NCBI GenBank assembly: GCA_948482865.1
Contig: CAOMHR010000003.1
Location: forward strand, 1-28,829
DNA: 28,829 bases
Direction of reading: 5' to 3'
DNA from: Christensenellaceae bacterium
GTDB taxonomy: Bacteria; Bacillota; Clostridia; Christensenellales; Borkfalkiaceae
Made by a program: the position numbers and the translations under genes. This document shows positions 8,009 through 15,070 of the stretch, one piece after another. Every line of letters begins with the position of its first letter. Within the stretch, counting starts at the first letter, position 1. The notes beneath the pieces were generated by a model. The model made no database searches, was not told the origin of the DNA, and worked only from the letters and a program-made list of their open reading frames with translations.

Positions 8009-8555
8009 TATCCAACTTTTTAAATAGTTCTTTAGCTTCTTCTTTCGTCAATGTACGGGCGGGCGGTATAAGGTCTTTGCCGTCCTTCCCGGTAACTTCC
8101 GCGTTTTGTCGGTTGCGCCAGCGTTCCGGTTCTGCGTTGGTAAGCGTGAATATTATCGCCGCTGTGTCCGGCTGGAAATGCTTATCTACTGTTTTTTGCT
8201 CCTTTATACGCGGTATTTCCTTCCCGTTTACATCGAACTTTCCGCTTCCTACGGTTACTATGTGCTTTTCCTGCACCGTATAGCCTTGTATCTTTTTTAA
8301 AAGGCTTCGTTTTGCTTCTGTGGCAAAGAAGGCTAAACGTTTATCTTCTGCCTTTTCTAATGCTTCGCAAAACTCGCTTTTATCATTCTTCCAACGGTAG
8401 AAGGTCGCTTCGTCAATGCCAACGGCGCGGCAAAGTTCCGGGACGCTGTAAGTGTCCTTTGCTACAAGTTCACAAATACGCTCTACTATTTTGGGCGTGT
8501 ATTTGGTCTTTCTGCCTTTCTTTGCCGTATTATTGTTACCTTCTTTAGAGTTCAT
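7998..8555 (-). CDS. terS: Terminase small subunit (DNA-binding)
   Basis: 185 aa. The N-terminal helix-turn-helix (about residues 20-65, CRAVGIDEATFYRWKNDKSE) is typical of small terminases that recognise the packaging site. The later region with KHFQPDTAAIIFTLTNAEPERW (around residues 125-147) is also common in small terminases and related phage HTH proteins. It precedes and overlaps the large subunit gene, which fixes its role. It probably works as an oligomer that selects viral DNA and stimulates the large subunit. Confidence 0.85.
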   Translation of the reverse strand: MNSKEGNNNTAKKGRKTKYTPKIVERICELVAKDTYSVPELCRAVGIDEATFYRWKNDKSEFCEALEKAEDKRLAFFATEAKRSLLKKIQGYTVQEKHIVTVGSGKFDVNGKEIPRIKEQKTVDKHFQPDTAAIIFTLTNAEPERWRNRQNAEVTGKDGKDLIPPARTLTKEEAKELFKKLDSEC

Positions 8556-8566
8556 GGCTTACGTTG

Positions 8567-10123
8567 TTATTGTGGTAATTCGTCGCTTATATGAAGTTCC
8601 CCGAAATCTTCTTTAATGTTTTTCGGGTCGCCTTTGTAGAATACTAATACATCATCATGCAGGTTGCTATTTTCCCGGCTCTTGTTGAATATTTCCAACG
8701 CTTTTTTAACCTGCAATTCTTCAAAACTATCTATTGTTTCTTCTACGCTGCCTTTACAGAAGACTAACACGTTTTGATGAACCTTTCCTACCTTGCGCGT
8801 ACCGTTAAACTGCCGCCGTACCCTTATTGCAAGGCTGGTTATTTGGTTTACAAGGATAAGGGAATTGTAATAATGAAGACCGCACCCCGTAAACGCTTCT
8901 ATTGTGTGGCTTACAAAGTTTCTGTAAATGCCCTTCTTATCCCGTATATCCCCGACGACAAAAACCGCGAAACGGTTATTCTTCAACCGGGAGCAGGATT
9001 GTTTTATAATACGTTTGTACGCTTCAATGAATTGCGCATAGTCCATGTTTGAAATATCGCGCGGATCATTGCTATATACTTCCAAATCCGCGTAGGGTGG
9101 GCAGGAGAAAATCATATCGAAATCGCCACTTATCCCATTCGTGCTAAGAACGTCTTCAAGCTGGGAACTATCGCCTACCGTCCATTGGGGAAAGAATGGG
9201 TAGCTTATGCCTAACACCTCTTCCGCGTTTGCTTTGTTGGCTCTAATTTGGGCTTCGCTTAAATCATTGCCGACGTAAGGCATGTTCAACTTTGCCGCTA
9301 CTATACCGCGAACGCTGCCCCCAGCGAACGGGTCTAATATCCGCCCGCCTTCAATGTTGAACCAACGGTAAGAAAGTTCGGTTAATACCGGGTCGAATAT
9401 ACTTGTAGTAGTCATTGTTTTAAGCCCTAAACGCTCAATTTCCGCTATCACTTCTTCCGTCTGTGGTTCTCTGCCTAAAGTTTCGCGTAATGCGTTCTTG
9501 GTATCGTAAAATATTGGCGGTTGCGCTGTCTTTGCAAAAGTCAAATCTTCGCTTCTACCTTCGTCGCTTTTTATGCCTATTTCCAGCCATGCCCGGCGGC
9601 GTTCCTGCCATTCGGCGGTACGGGTATTCAATACAGAAAACGGCGGCAAAATAAAGTCGTCTTTAAGGCGTTTAAGTTGTTTTTCCGGATTTTCATCCCC
9701 TTCGCTGTCTTCCCCAAAATCTACCGGAACGCCCCATGCTTCGTTATCTATACCGAAGTCTTCTTTTGCCTTAGCTATGGCTTCTTCGTCCCAATCAAGA
9801 TTAGCGGCGGCTGTCGCGTTGTCTGCTAACGCAAGTTCGCGCCCTTCCTTTGTATCTAAGTCTATATCGTTGCGCTTTACGGCTACAAGTTCGTTTCCGG
9901 TTGTTTCTATTATAATAACATCTTCCATGCCTGCACTTGCAAAGCCTTCGGTAGTTTTGTTTCCTGCTATAATCTTGTTGTTTTTGTCGAGCAGGATTGA
10001 ACGCCCCGCGCCGAATGTGCGCAGGCTTTTTTCTATCATGCTTTGCCCGAACTGCGTACCCTTGTTGAAATTCAAGTCGTCCGGTATAAGGTCTTCTATT
10101 TTTGTCTTTTTAATCTTTGCCAT
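8567..10123 (-). CDS. ParB-like nuclease/Srx domain fused to DNA methyltransferase
   Basis: 518 aa. Residues 1-110 form a ParB/Srx-type domain (LIPDDLNFN, KNNKIIAGNKTTEGFASAG, ALADNATAAANLDWDE). Residues about 240-455 are an amino-methyltransferase with the SAM-binding motif LDPFAGG (263-269) and catalytic SCPPY (340-344), giving N6-adenine or N4-cytosine methylation. The motif I before motif IV order is seen directly. The tail is odd: a segment with NVLVFCKG (451-458) is repeated as DVLVFYKG (491-498), each followed by an acidic helix. It is the first gene of the late operon and may protect phage DNA from host restriction or mark packaging sites. Confidence 0.85.
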   Translation of the reverse strand: MAKIKKTKIEDLIPDDLNFNKGTQFGQSMIEKSLRTFGAGRSILLDKNNKIIAGNKTTEGFASAGMEDVIIIETTGNELVAVKRNDIDLDTKEGRELALADNATAAANLDWDEEAIAKAKEDFGIDNEAWGVPVDFGEDSEGDENPEKQLKRLKDDFILPPFSVLNTRTAEWQERRRAWLEIGIKSDEGRSEDLTFAKTAQPPIFYDTKNALRETLGREPQTEEVIAEIERLGLKTMTTTSIFDPVLTELSYRWFNIEGGRILDPFAGGSVRGIVAAKLNMPYVGNDLSEAQIRANKANAEEVLGISYPFFPQWTVGDSSQLEDVLSTNGISGDFDMIFSCPPYADLEVYSNDPRDISNMDYAQFIEAYKRIIKQSCSRLKNNRFAVFVVGDIRDKKGIYRNFVSHTIEAFTGCGLHYYNSLILVNQITSLAIRVRRQFNGTRKVGKVHQNVLVFCKGSVEETIDSFEELQVKKALEIFNKSRENSNLHDDVLVFYKGDPKNIKEDFGELHISDELPQ

Positions 10124-10310
10124 ATCAAATCGTTTTTAATAAAAAAGGGCGTGGTCTTTTACGCCGCGCCCCGCTTCGGCTCTTAGCCGTTGCTATCAGC
10201 TATATGATGCTTTTGTAAAGCCTGAATAAACAAACCAACAACGGCGGTAACGCGACCCGGCGAACAATCCCCGTTATTGCCCTCGTTTTGGTTTTGCTGC
10301 AAAAATAAAA
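10124..10310. other. Intergenic region upstream of the late operon
   Basis: A gap between the late operon start and the terminator at 10311-10341. It holds GC-rich inverted segments (around 10145-10195) and, at 10300-10307, CAAAAATA, which on the - strand reads TATTTTTG and fits the -7 box TAnnTTTG. No TTTG is present at the expected upstream distance, and the box lies in the T-rich run after the terminator hairpin. A late promoter that needs an activator is possible but unproven. No gene was recognised here. Confidence 0.35.
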
Positions 10311-10341
10311 GGTTTAGCGTATTAAAGTGATACGCTAAACC
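10311..10341 (-). terminator. Strong hairpin terminator ending the early operon
   Basis: Perfect 12-bp arms (GGTTTAGCGTAT and ATACGCTAAACC) flank a 7-nt loop. On the - strand the hairpin is followed by TTTTATTTTT, the form of an intrinsic terminator. It lies 31 nt past the VRR-NUC stop and separates the early operon from the late genes. Its core, 10318-10334, is the 17-mer CGTATTAAAGTGATACG that recurs exactly at 26625-26641, so a protein-binding role is also possible. Confidence 0.75.
10318..10334. repeat. 17-bp dyad, copy 4 (core of the terminator)
   Basis: CGTATTAAAGTGATACG forms the centre of the hairpin at 10311-10341 and is identical to 26625-26641. The 7-nt loop TAAAGTG is conserved too, which a simple terminator loop would not need. 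Confidence 0.65.
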
Positions 10342-10371
10342 CTAAAATACTTCGCCAAAACTTCACGCTCC

Positions 10372-10788
10372 CTACTTTTTCGGGAATAAGTAACTTATTA
10401 CTTCCTTTCTGAAATCATCGAAAGAACGGCAAATAACATACTTGTTTCCGGCGGCTTCCGCTGCCTTCTGCCATTGCTTTTGTGTTTCGCGCTGTGTACT
10501 GCCTTTTTCTTCGGTCTTGAACTCAATACAAAGGGAAGCAAAGCCGCCCGAAGGTTTTAACAGTATCATGTCGGCTACCCCGGCGGTAACACCTTCGCCC
10601 TTCAATATCCCGGCTTCCCGTTTGTTCCGCGCTCCGCCGTTGGGTACTGCAAAAAGTAGTAATCCAATTTCCGGGAACTGCAAACGGAACCACTTAACGC
10701 AACTTTGTTGTATTTGGCTTTCTATGTGCCTGGACTTTTTTCGGGTAGTGGTCTTGTTGGCTATTGCCTTCATTTCCTCAAATGTCAT
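10372..10788 (-). CDS. VRR-NUC domain nuclease
   Basis: Starting at the ATG at 10788 (MTFEEMKAIANK), inside the end of the upstream gene, the protein is 138 aa. It shows the VRR-NUC pattern: RHIESQIQQSCVKWFRLQFP, then AVPNGGARNKREAG, GVTAGVADMILLKP and a catalytic IEFKTEEKGSTQRETQKQW. These are PD-(D/E)xK-type nucleases that cut branched DNA or act in recombination, common in phages. A longer reading from 10881 overlaps the upstream gene heavily and is unlikely. As the last early gene before the terminator, it could resolve replication intermediates before packaging. Confidence 0.87.
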   Translation of the reverse strand: MTFEEMKAIANKTTTRKKSRHIESQIQQSCVKWFRLQFPEIGLLLFAVPNGGARNKREAGILKGEGVTAGVADMILLKPSGGFASLCIEFKTEEKGSTQRETQKQWQKAAEAAGNKYVICRSFDDFRKEVISYLFPKK

Positions 10789-11134
10789 TTCCCGCCGCTT
10801 TTTCGTTAGCCTTTTCCGCTGCTTTCCGGGCGCGTTCCTGCTGGTTAAGGAAAACAACCCGTCGGGCGGCTTCAAAAACAATGTTCGCTACTACATCGCG
10901 TTGCCCGCGTGGTAGTCGGCTTTCCTTGTTGGCTATCTTCGGGAACTCTGAAAGGATGAAGGAAAGCGAAAGGTTGCCTTCGTCCATCAACCGGATAACC
11001 GGGGAAGATTTTAACTGTGCCCCGCCTATCTGTACATTTCTGCGGGCTTCTCTTGTTTCTGTTATAATGTTTTCTACCTGCGTATTGAATTTCTTATCTT
11101 CCAATATACGCGCGTCAATCTCTACATTAACCAT
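10778..11134 (-). CDS. Hypothetical phage protein, 118 aa
   Basis: A soluble, charged, mostly helical protein with an Ala/Lys/Glu-rich C-terminus (RARKAAEKANEKAAG). No family was recognised. It overlaps the VRR-NUC start by 11 nt, so the two are probably co-translated. It follows the 58-codon membrane gene after 4 nt. Its function cannot be inferred from the sequence. Confidence 0.6.
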   Translation of the reverse strand: MVNVEIDARILEDKKFNTQVENIITETREARRNVQIGGAQLKSSPVIRLMDEGNLSLSFILSEFPKIANKESRLPRGQRDVVANIVFEAARRVVFLNQQERARKAAEKANEKAAGNDI

Positions 11135-11138
11135 AATG

Positions 11139-11315
11139 CTAATTTTTATTTTTACGTTTTACATCAATCCAAGCCGTCACTATTGCGCTGGCAAAATTTA
11201 CAATGCTGACTACTACAAGTATTCTTGTAAGCCAATCTATTTTTGCTTCGTTAGCCAACAAGCACGCAATAAGCGAAAGCCAGAATGTTATTTCCTCAAA
11301 TTGGTAACTTTTCAT
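11139..11315 (-). CDS. Small two-pass membrane protein (58 aa)
   Basis: A short reading frame fills an otherwise empty gap between two operon genes. It reads MKSYQFEEITFWLSLIA at the start and ends in KRKNKN. Two hydrophobic segments (about residues 9-21 and 31-48) flank a short polar turn with DW, and the C-terminus is basic and probably cytoplasmic. The stop lies 4 nt before the next start and the upstream gene ends 10 nt before its ATG, so it fits the operon exactly. It resembles in layout the two-pass protein at 24079-24300. Possible roles include holin-like or membrane-anchoring functions; none can be shown. Confidence 0.6.
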   Translation of the reverse strand: MKSYQFEEITFWLSLIACLLANEAKIDWLTRILVVVSIVNFASAIVTAWIDVKRKNKN

Positions 11316-11325
11316 CGAATAGCCT

Positions 11326-11556
11326 TTAATCGTTACTACTACGGTTTAATAAATCTTCGTCAAAAGCCCCGAAAAGCGAAGTTTGCCGGGCTTTTTCCTT
11401 CTCGCTTAGAAGTTGTTCTACCCGCTTTATTTCCGCGTCTATTTCGGCTTCTAATTGCTTCGATTTGCTTAGCGCGGAAGGTGCGCGGAAACGGAAGTAC
11501 TCTTTTTGTGCCTTCCGCATCTCTACAACTTTGTCGTAAAACTCCTTTGGGGTCAT
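11326..11556 (-). CDS. Small coiled-coil protein with candidate beta-clamp motif
   Basis: From the ATG at 11556, which overlaps the upstream stop as ATGA, the protein is 76 aa: MTPKEFYDKVVEMRKAQKEY, then a helical region with heptad-like spacing (LEAEIDAEIKRVEQLLSEKE). Near the C-terminus it carries QTSLF, which fits the pentapeptide QxxLF used by bacterial proteins to bind the DNA polymerase III sliding clamp. In this replication operon it could be a clamp-targeting factor, but this is inference from five residues. A longer reading from 11634 would overlap the upstream gene and is less likely. Confidence 0.6.
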   Translation of the reverse strand: MTPKEFYDKVVEMRKAQKEYFRFRAPSALSKSKQLEAEIDAEIKRVEQLLSEKEKARQTSLFGAFDEDLLNRSSND

Positions 11557-11801
11557 AGCTGTGCAAATAAATTTTGTTGTATTCCCTTCTTCGCGGTTCT
11601 TGCGTAAATCGGGCATTTGTCCCGATAGGCGCAAGCCCCTAACTTGGCTTCGTTAAATCGTTGTTCCCAAAGTTCCGCATAGGCTTCCGTTCCCGGTTCT
11701 GCTTCTGTATTTAAGAAGGCTAACAACTTCATGCAGAAAAAACCGCGTTCTTGGGTCTTTTCGCCGTATATCTCTACCAAGCCGTTACCGTTTACTTTCA
11801 T
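11553..11801 (-). CDS. Small hypothetical protein with Cys pair
   Basis: 82 aa. The C-terminal third contains GACAYRDKCPIYARTAKKG, with two cysteines five residues apart and basic residues that could contact nucleic acid. No family was recognised. It starts with an ATGA overlap to the upstream gene and ends with one to the downstream gene, so it lies inside a tightly coupled four-gene group (12310 down to 11326). Confidence 0.6.
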   Translation of the reverse strand: MKVNGNGLVEIYGEKTQERGFFCMKLLAFLNTEAEPGTEAYAELWEQRFNEAKLGACAYRDKCPIYARTAKKGIQQNLFAQL

Positions 11802-12310
11802 TTCCCTGCTATTTTTTGTTCTACCTTTGTTCTTAATCTCGCTTCTGCATTGGCTACGTTCTTTCTCGCACGTTCCAGCTTTTTCCGAACCTTAACTAAC
11901 TGTGGGTCGTTGGTTTCGTCAAAGAATAAATTATCTTTATTTGCTTCGATGTAGTCTTTTATCCTATTCTCTTGCAAAGTTATCCGCCCCTTTAATGCGG
12001 TTAGTCTTGATAAATCGGAATTAAAACCGTATGCTTCTCCGCTTGTTTTATCGTAAAAAGATAATGTTTCATAGAGATGCGCTCGCGGGTCTTCACACGT
12101 TAATTTAGCCATACGCCAATTTATAACCCACCGCCAACGCTGTAAAATTTCGCGGGGCATATCGTAACGGTGTAATACAATTTCTTCGCCGTTTACTTTC
12201 TTGCAAATGCGAAGTACGCAATACACTTTTACGCCTAATTCCCGTTCTGCCTTTGCGTACGCTCTTACGATTTCTTCCCAGCTTTTGCCTATGTCTGTTT
12301 CTTGTGCCAT
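11798..12310 (-). CDS. Hypothetical phage protein, 170 aa
   Basis: A soluble protein with an N-terminal alpha/beta segment (ELGVKVYCVLRICKKVNGEE), a Trp-rich patch (QRWRWVINWRMAKL) and a long C-terminal coiled-coil-like helix (LVKVRKKLERARKNVANAEARL). Family not recognised. It lies 3 nt after the ASCH-like gene and couples to the next gene by ATGA. A structural or nucleic-acid-associated role is possible. Confidence 0.6.
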   Translation of the reverse strand: MAQETDIGKSWEEIVRAYAKAERELGVKVYCVLRICKKVNGEEIVLHRYDMPREILQRWRWVINWRMAKLTCEDPRAHLYETLSFYDKTSGEAYGFNSDLSRLTALKGRITLQENRIKDYIEANKDNLFFDETNDPQLVKVRKKLERARKNVANAEARLRTKVEQKIAGK

Positions 12311-12313
12311 AAG

Positions 12314-12766
12314 CTAATATCTGAATGTTGTAAACTGAATAATAGCAAAGGTTAGCGCGTTTTCCTGCGCTTTATCGAATACCGGGATAAACCATGCTGC
12401 AAACTCCGAAGGTGTCAGCCCGTCGTTACGTGCCAAATCTTCCAACCTAACCGGGTGTCCTTCAACTTCTGCGGTAAAGTTTAAGCCGTTCCTTCGTAAT
12501 ATTAAAGGCTGAACTATGCACATGTTAGCCGGAACTTCTAAAATACTTTCCTGCGGGCTTCTATACGGTTTGTCCGCCCATTGTCGTAGGCATAACGTAC
12601 CGCTTTTTTCCTGCAAGGCGGTTATTTTTTTCTTCCAATACTCATAATTGCATCGGCATGTGTGCCGCTTTTGACCGTTAAGAACCTTTGTCTTAAAATC
12701 GGTTGCTTCGCCTGCCCGGAAATGTGCCGGGAAGAACTTCTTACTTAATAATACTACTGCTTTCAT
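12314..12766 (-). CDS. ASCH/PUA-like domain protein
   Basis: 150 aa. The opening (KKFFPAHFRAGEATDFKTKV, then GQKRHTCRCNYEYW) fits the ASCH-domain pattern of an entry segment followed by K-x-H-T-x-R and a Trp before a conserved Lys. ASCH domains have a PUA-like fold and bind RNA or modified nucleotides. The middle has basic and hydrophobic beta segments consistent with this. It overlaps the upstream gene by 26 nt. The assignment is from pattern only; the role in the phage is unknown. Confidence 0.6.
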   Translation of the reverse strand: MKAVVLLSKKFFPAHFRAGEATDFKTKVLNGQKRHTCRCNYEYWKKKITALQEKSGTLCLRQWADKPYRSPQESILEVPANMCIVQPLILRRNGLNFTAEVEGHPVRLEDLARNDGLTPSEFAAWFIPVFDKAQENALTFAIIQFTTFRY

Positions 12767-13028
12767 TATCGGTCTGTTGGGTTGCGTCGGGCTGTATGAA
12801 TAAATCCGACTTGTTTATAGTTATAAAAATGGGTTGCAACGGTTGGTTGAAGGTTAGAAGGCTTACCCATAATTCGCCCGTTTCGGCTATTTTTTTTCGT
12901 TCTGCTTCGTCCAATTCGAAACAGAAAATAGCCTGCCCTTCTTTCGTCTTATGTGCTGGTAATGGCTTGTATTCGGGTTGTCCCTCGCCGTAAACTACGT
13001 TTGCTTCTTGAAATTTTTTTGGTTTCAT
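12741..13028 (-). CDS. Conserved phage-type hypothetical protein
   Basis: 95 aa. It has a pattern I associate with a small family common in phage genomes: KPKKFQEANVVYGEGQPEY, then PLPAHKTKEGQAIFCFEL and, later, GELWVSLLTFNQPLQPI. Predicted mostly beta. The family's function is not known to me. It ends 26 nt inside the ASCH-like gene and is preceded by 32 nt. The Asn/Ser-rich C-terminus is probably disordered. Confidence 0.6.
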   Translation of the reverse strand: MKPKKFQEANVVYGEGQPEYKPLPAHKTKEGQAIFCFELDEAERKKIAETGELWVSLLTFNQPLQPIFITINKSDLFIQPDATQQTDNESSSIIK

Positions 13029-13060
13029 TGTCTTACTACTTTTAAAGTTTGTATAGTTTT

Positions 13061-13414
13061 TTATTTTTCTTGTTTTTCAGAATGGGTTGATATATATTTC
13101 TGTTCTGTTTTCATCAATATATCAACCAACTTATGTTCTTCAAGAAAATGCGCCTTATCTTCATCTGTAGAGCATGAATGGAACTGACTTAAATAACCTT
13201 GTGTCGTCGCTTTTAAAATAGTCTGTAAATCGTTGTTTTCCCAGCAATATGGGCAAACGTAGAACACCCCGTATTTATCGGTAATGTCTATATGTTCATG
13301 ACCGCAAACCGACCAAGGCAAATTACAAATCCCGCAACAACTTTCAGAACGGTAAATTTGCTTATAGGCTGAAACGACAAAAGGCAATCTTTTTATTTCT
13401 TCTTTTCTATTCAT
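13061..13414 (-). CDS. Putative zinc-binding protein
   Basis: 117 aa. Cysteines are arranged as two zinc-ribbon knuckles: CGIC at residues 27-30 with a further Cys37 and His39 (VCGHEH), and CPYC at 54-57. The second half is helical and charged. Such small treble-clef or zinc-ribbon proteins often bind nucleic acid. Its place just after SSB in the replication region fits that, but no named family was recognised. Confidence 0.6.
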   Translation of the reverse strand: MNRKEEIKRLPFVVSAYKQIYRSESCCGICNLPWSVCGHEHIDITDKYGVFYVCPYCWENNDLQTILKATTQGYLSQFHSCSTDEDKAHFLEEHKLVDILMKTEQKYISTHSEKQEK

Positions 13415-13435
13415 TTTTCTGTTAGCTGAATGTTT

Positions 13436-13864
13436 TTAAAAAGGAAGATCATCTTTTTCGTTTTCCGGTGGAAACGGCGACGCACTTCCCGCCGGGGTAT
13501 AGGTTGGCGGCGTGCTGGTAGTAGCTGGCTGTTGTTGCTCGTTTTGTGTTTCCTGCTTACTGCCTAATAGTTGAAGTTCACGCACGAGGCAATTAACGCC
13601 CGCTTGTACTCCGTTCCCGGAATTGAATGTTTTAACGGAAAGGCTACCACGTACATATACCTGCGTTCCTTTCTTCAAATAAGTTACTACGGAACTTTCA
13701 CCGGGTTTCAAGCAGCTAACCCACGTTGTACGGCTGTGCTGGTTGCCCTGCCCGTCTTTATAACGTTCTGTACTCGCAACGTTGAAAGCTATAAACTTTT
13801 GCCCGTTGAACTCTTTAATTTCCGCATCGTTGCCGATGTTTCCTATTACTGTTACTGCTAACAT
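13436..13864 (-). CDS. ssb: Single-stranded DNA-binding protein
   Basis: 142 aa with a typical OB fold at residues 1-105: VTVIGNIGNDAEIKEFNGQK, FNVAST, RTTWVSCLKPGE, GTQVYVRGSLS. A Gln/Pro/Thr-rich flexible linker follows and the protein ends in the acidic tip DDLPF, the conserved site through which SSB recruits replication and recombination proteins. It coats single-stranded DNA during phage replication and works with the RecT-like protein and helicase loader in the same operon. It overlaps the upstream gene by 7 nt. Confidence 0.93.
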   Translation of the reverse strand: MLAVTVIGNIGNDAEIKEFNGQKFIAFNVASTERYKDGQGNQHSRTTWVSCLKPGESSVVTYLKKGTQVYVRGSLSVKTFNSGNGVQAGVNCLVRELQLLGSKQETQNEQQQPATTSTPPTYTPAGSASPFPPENEKDDLPF

Positions 13865-14079
13865 AAATGTTTAATTTTATGGTTAATATATTCTTTCCAT
13901 TCCGGGGTTATAACGTCCATCACGTCTTTGCCCGGATTATTTTCTTGCCAAACTCGTGCTTCCCTTACCATTTCGTTTGCAACCTCGATAGGGGTTCCTA
14001 ACCCGGTTACGTCCATCAAAAAGCTACAATCCGGTATAGGTACTATTTCCTTTATGAAATCAAATGTCAGTTGCTCCAT
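13858..14079 (-). CDS. Small hypothetical protein upstream of ssb
   Basis: 73 aa, acidic N-terminus (MEQLTFDFIKEIVP) and a helical C-terminus ending in Lys/His/Cys. No recognised motif. Its end overlaps the ssb start by 7 nt, so it is probably co-translated with SSB. It lies 10 nt after the next upstream gene. Confidence 0.55.
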   Translation of the reverse strand: MEQLTFDFIKEIVPIPDCSFLMDVTGLGTPIEVANEMVREARVWQENNPGKDVMDVITPEWKEYINHKIKHLC

Positions 14080-14089
14080 GCTGTTTTTC

Positions 14090-14344
14090 TTATCCTATTG
14101 CGCTATAATAGGCTACGTGTAGTACGTCGTACTGCTTTCCTACTATCGCAAATTGAAAATTACTATCTGCGCTCGGTTGAACGTTGGGAATGTTTATAAA
14201 TTCGTAAGTGTACCCTTCAATGGTATAGGCGGCTATTTCCCGGTTGCTTTTAGCGAAGGCTGTTAAGCTGCTTATCAATAGCTTGTAGTAGTCTTCCCCG
14301 AAAGCCTTTATTAGCTTGCTTTTATTTCTTAGTGCAAATCTCAT
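14090..14344 (-). CDS. Small hypothetical protein
   Basis: 84 aa, basic N-terminal helix (MRFALRNKSKLIKAFGEDYY) then a beta-rich second half. No family recognised. It starts 14 nt after the stop of the DUF4406/DnaA-like gene, directly beside the 17-bp dyad at 14355-14371, which could control its expression. Confidence 0.5.
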   Translation of the reverse strand: MRFALRNKSKLIKAFGEDYYKLLISSLTAFAKSNREIAAYTIEGYTYEFINIPNVQPSADSNFQFAIVGKQYDVLHVAYYSAIG

Positions 14345-14354
14345 ATTAACGAAC

Positions 14355-14371
14355 CGTCTTATTTTAATACG
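14355..14371. repeat. 17-bp dyad, copy 3
   Basis: CGTCTTATTTTAATACG keeps the 7-nt centre of copy 2 exactly (TATTTTA) and one intact arm, with a single change in the other. It overlaps the stop codon of the DUF4406/DnaA-like gene and lies 11 nt before the next ATG. Confidence 0.5.
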
Positions 14372-14967
14372 TCCTTTGGAACACTTAACTTTTTACTCAA
14401 TAGGGTAGCAACCTTTTCGGCTGCTGCGCGAAACTCCTTGTTATACTTATATTCGCTATCGTACCGCCGAAGGTAATAACATATCGTACTTTGGTCGTGT
14501 AAGGTTTCTTCCGCTATACGTTGGGTATTCTCGCCGCGTTTCTTGCAATGATGCGCGTAAATCATCCGGGCGTAAACGTGCCAGCGGTTACGGCTGTCTT
14601 CTGAAATGGAAGCGAAGCTAACCCCCATAGCCGTAAGTATAGCCGTCTTTATATCCCGGTGTTTGGGTGGTTTCTCATAGTTTATAATCAGTCCCAAACC
14701 TTCGGCTATATATAGTTCCAGCCCTGCGCCCGTGCTGCGTTCCCAATTAGAAAGCATATAAATCGCGTCGCAATCAAGCAAAAGGCGAATATCCACCTTC
14801 ATTTGTTCGTTCCAGCGCGAACCCGGCTTTAATTCGTACCGCAATGGGTTTACAACCTCGTAACCCTTTGCTTTTAGTTCCGCTTCCGCTTTGCTGAACT
14901 TTTCCACGTATTCGGCTACCGGAAGCCCGGTTATTTGCCCGCTTATATATACTTTATGCTTCTTCAT
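14359..14967 (-). CDS. DUF4406-like domain fused to DnaA domain IV-like helix-turn-helix
   Basis: 202 aa with two parts. Residues 1-95 match DUF4406 / nucleoside 2-deoxyribosyltransferase-like proteins: KVYISGQITGLP, then GYEVVNPL, LLDCDAIYMLSNWERSTGA and ELYIAEGLGL. Residues 128-170 (WHVYARMIYAHHCKKRGENT, then TLHDQSTICYYLRRY) follow the layout of the DnaA C-terminal DNA-binding domain, with DQSTI in place of the DnaA signature DHSTV. It could link nucleotide or glycosidic chemistry to origin binding, but both activities are inferred. The gene lies in the replication cluster, between the DnaC-like loader and ssb. Confidence 0.7.
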   Translation of the reverse strand: MKKHKVYISGQITGLPVAEYVEKFSKAEAELKAKGYEVVNPLRYELKPGSRWNEQMKVDIRLLLDCDAIYMLSNWERSTGAGLELYIAEGLGLIINYEKPPKHRDIKTAILTAMGVSFASISEDSRNRWHVYARMIYAHHCKKRGENTQRIAEETLHDQSTICYYLRRYDSEYKYNKEFRAAAEKVATLLSKKLSVPKDVLK

Positions 14968-15070
14968 GTCTTTTAATCGTTTTTTTGCCCGTTAAGGCGT
15001 TATTATATTGTTTCCCTTACATCTTACCGTCTGAAATACGATAGTTGAATATCGGGGTTCATTTGTACAG

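Noticed and set aside
10300..10307. Firm late promoter at the TATTTTTG box
   Set aside because: No upstream TTTG at the right distance, and the box is part of the T-run after the terminator hairpin, so I kept it only as a weak possibility.
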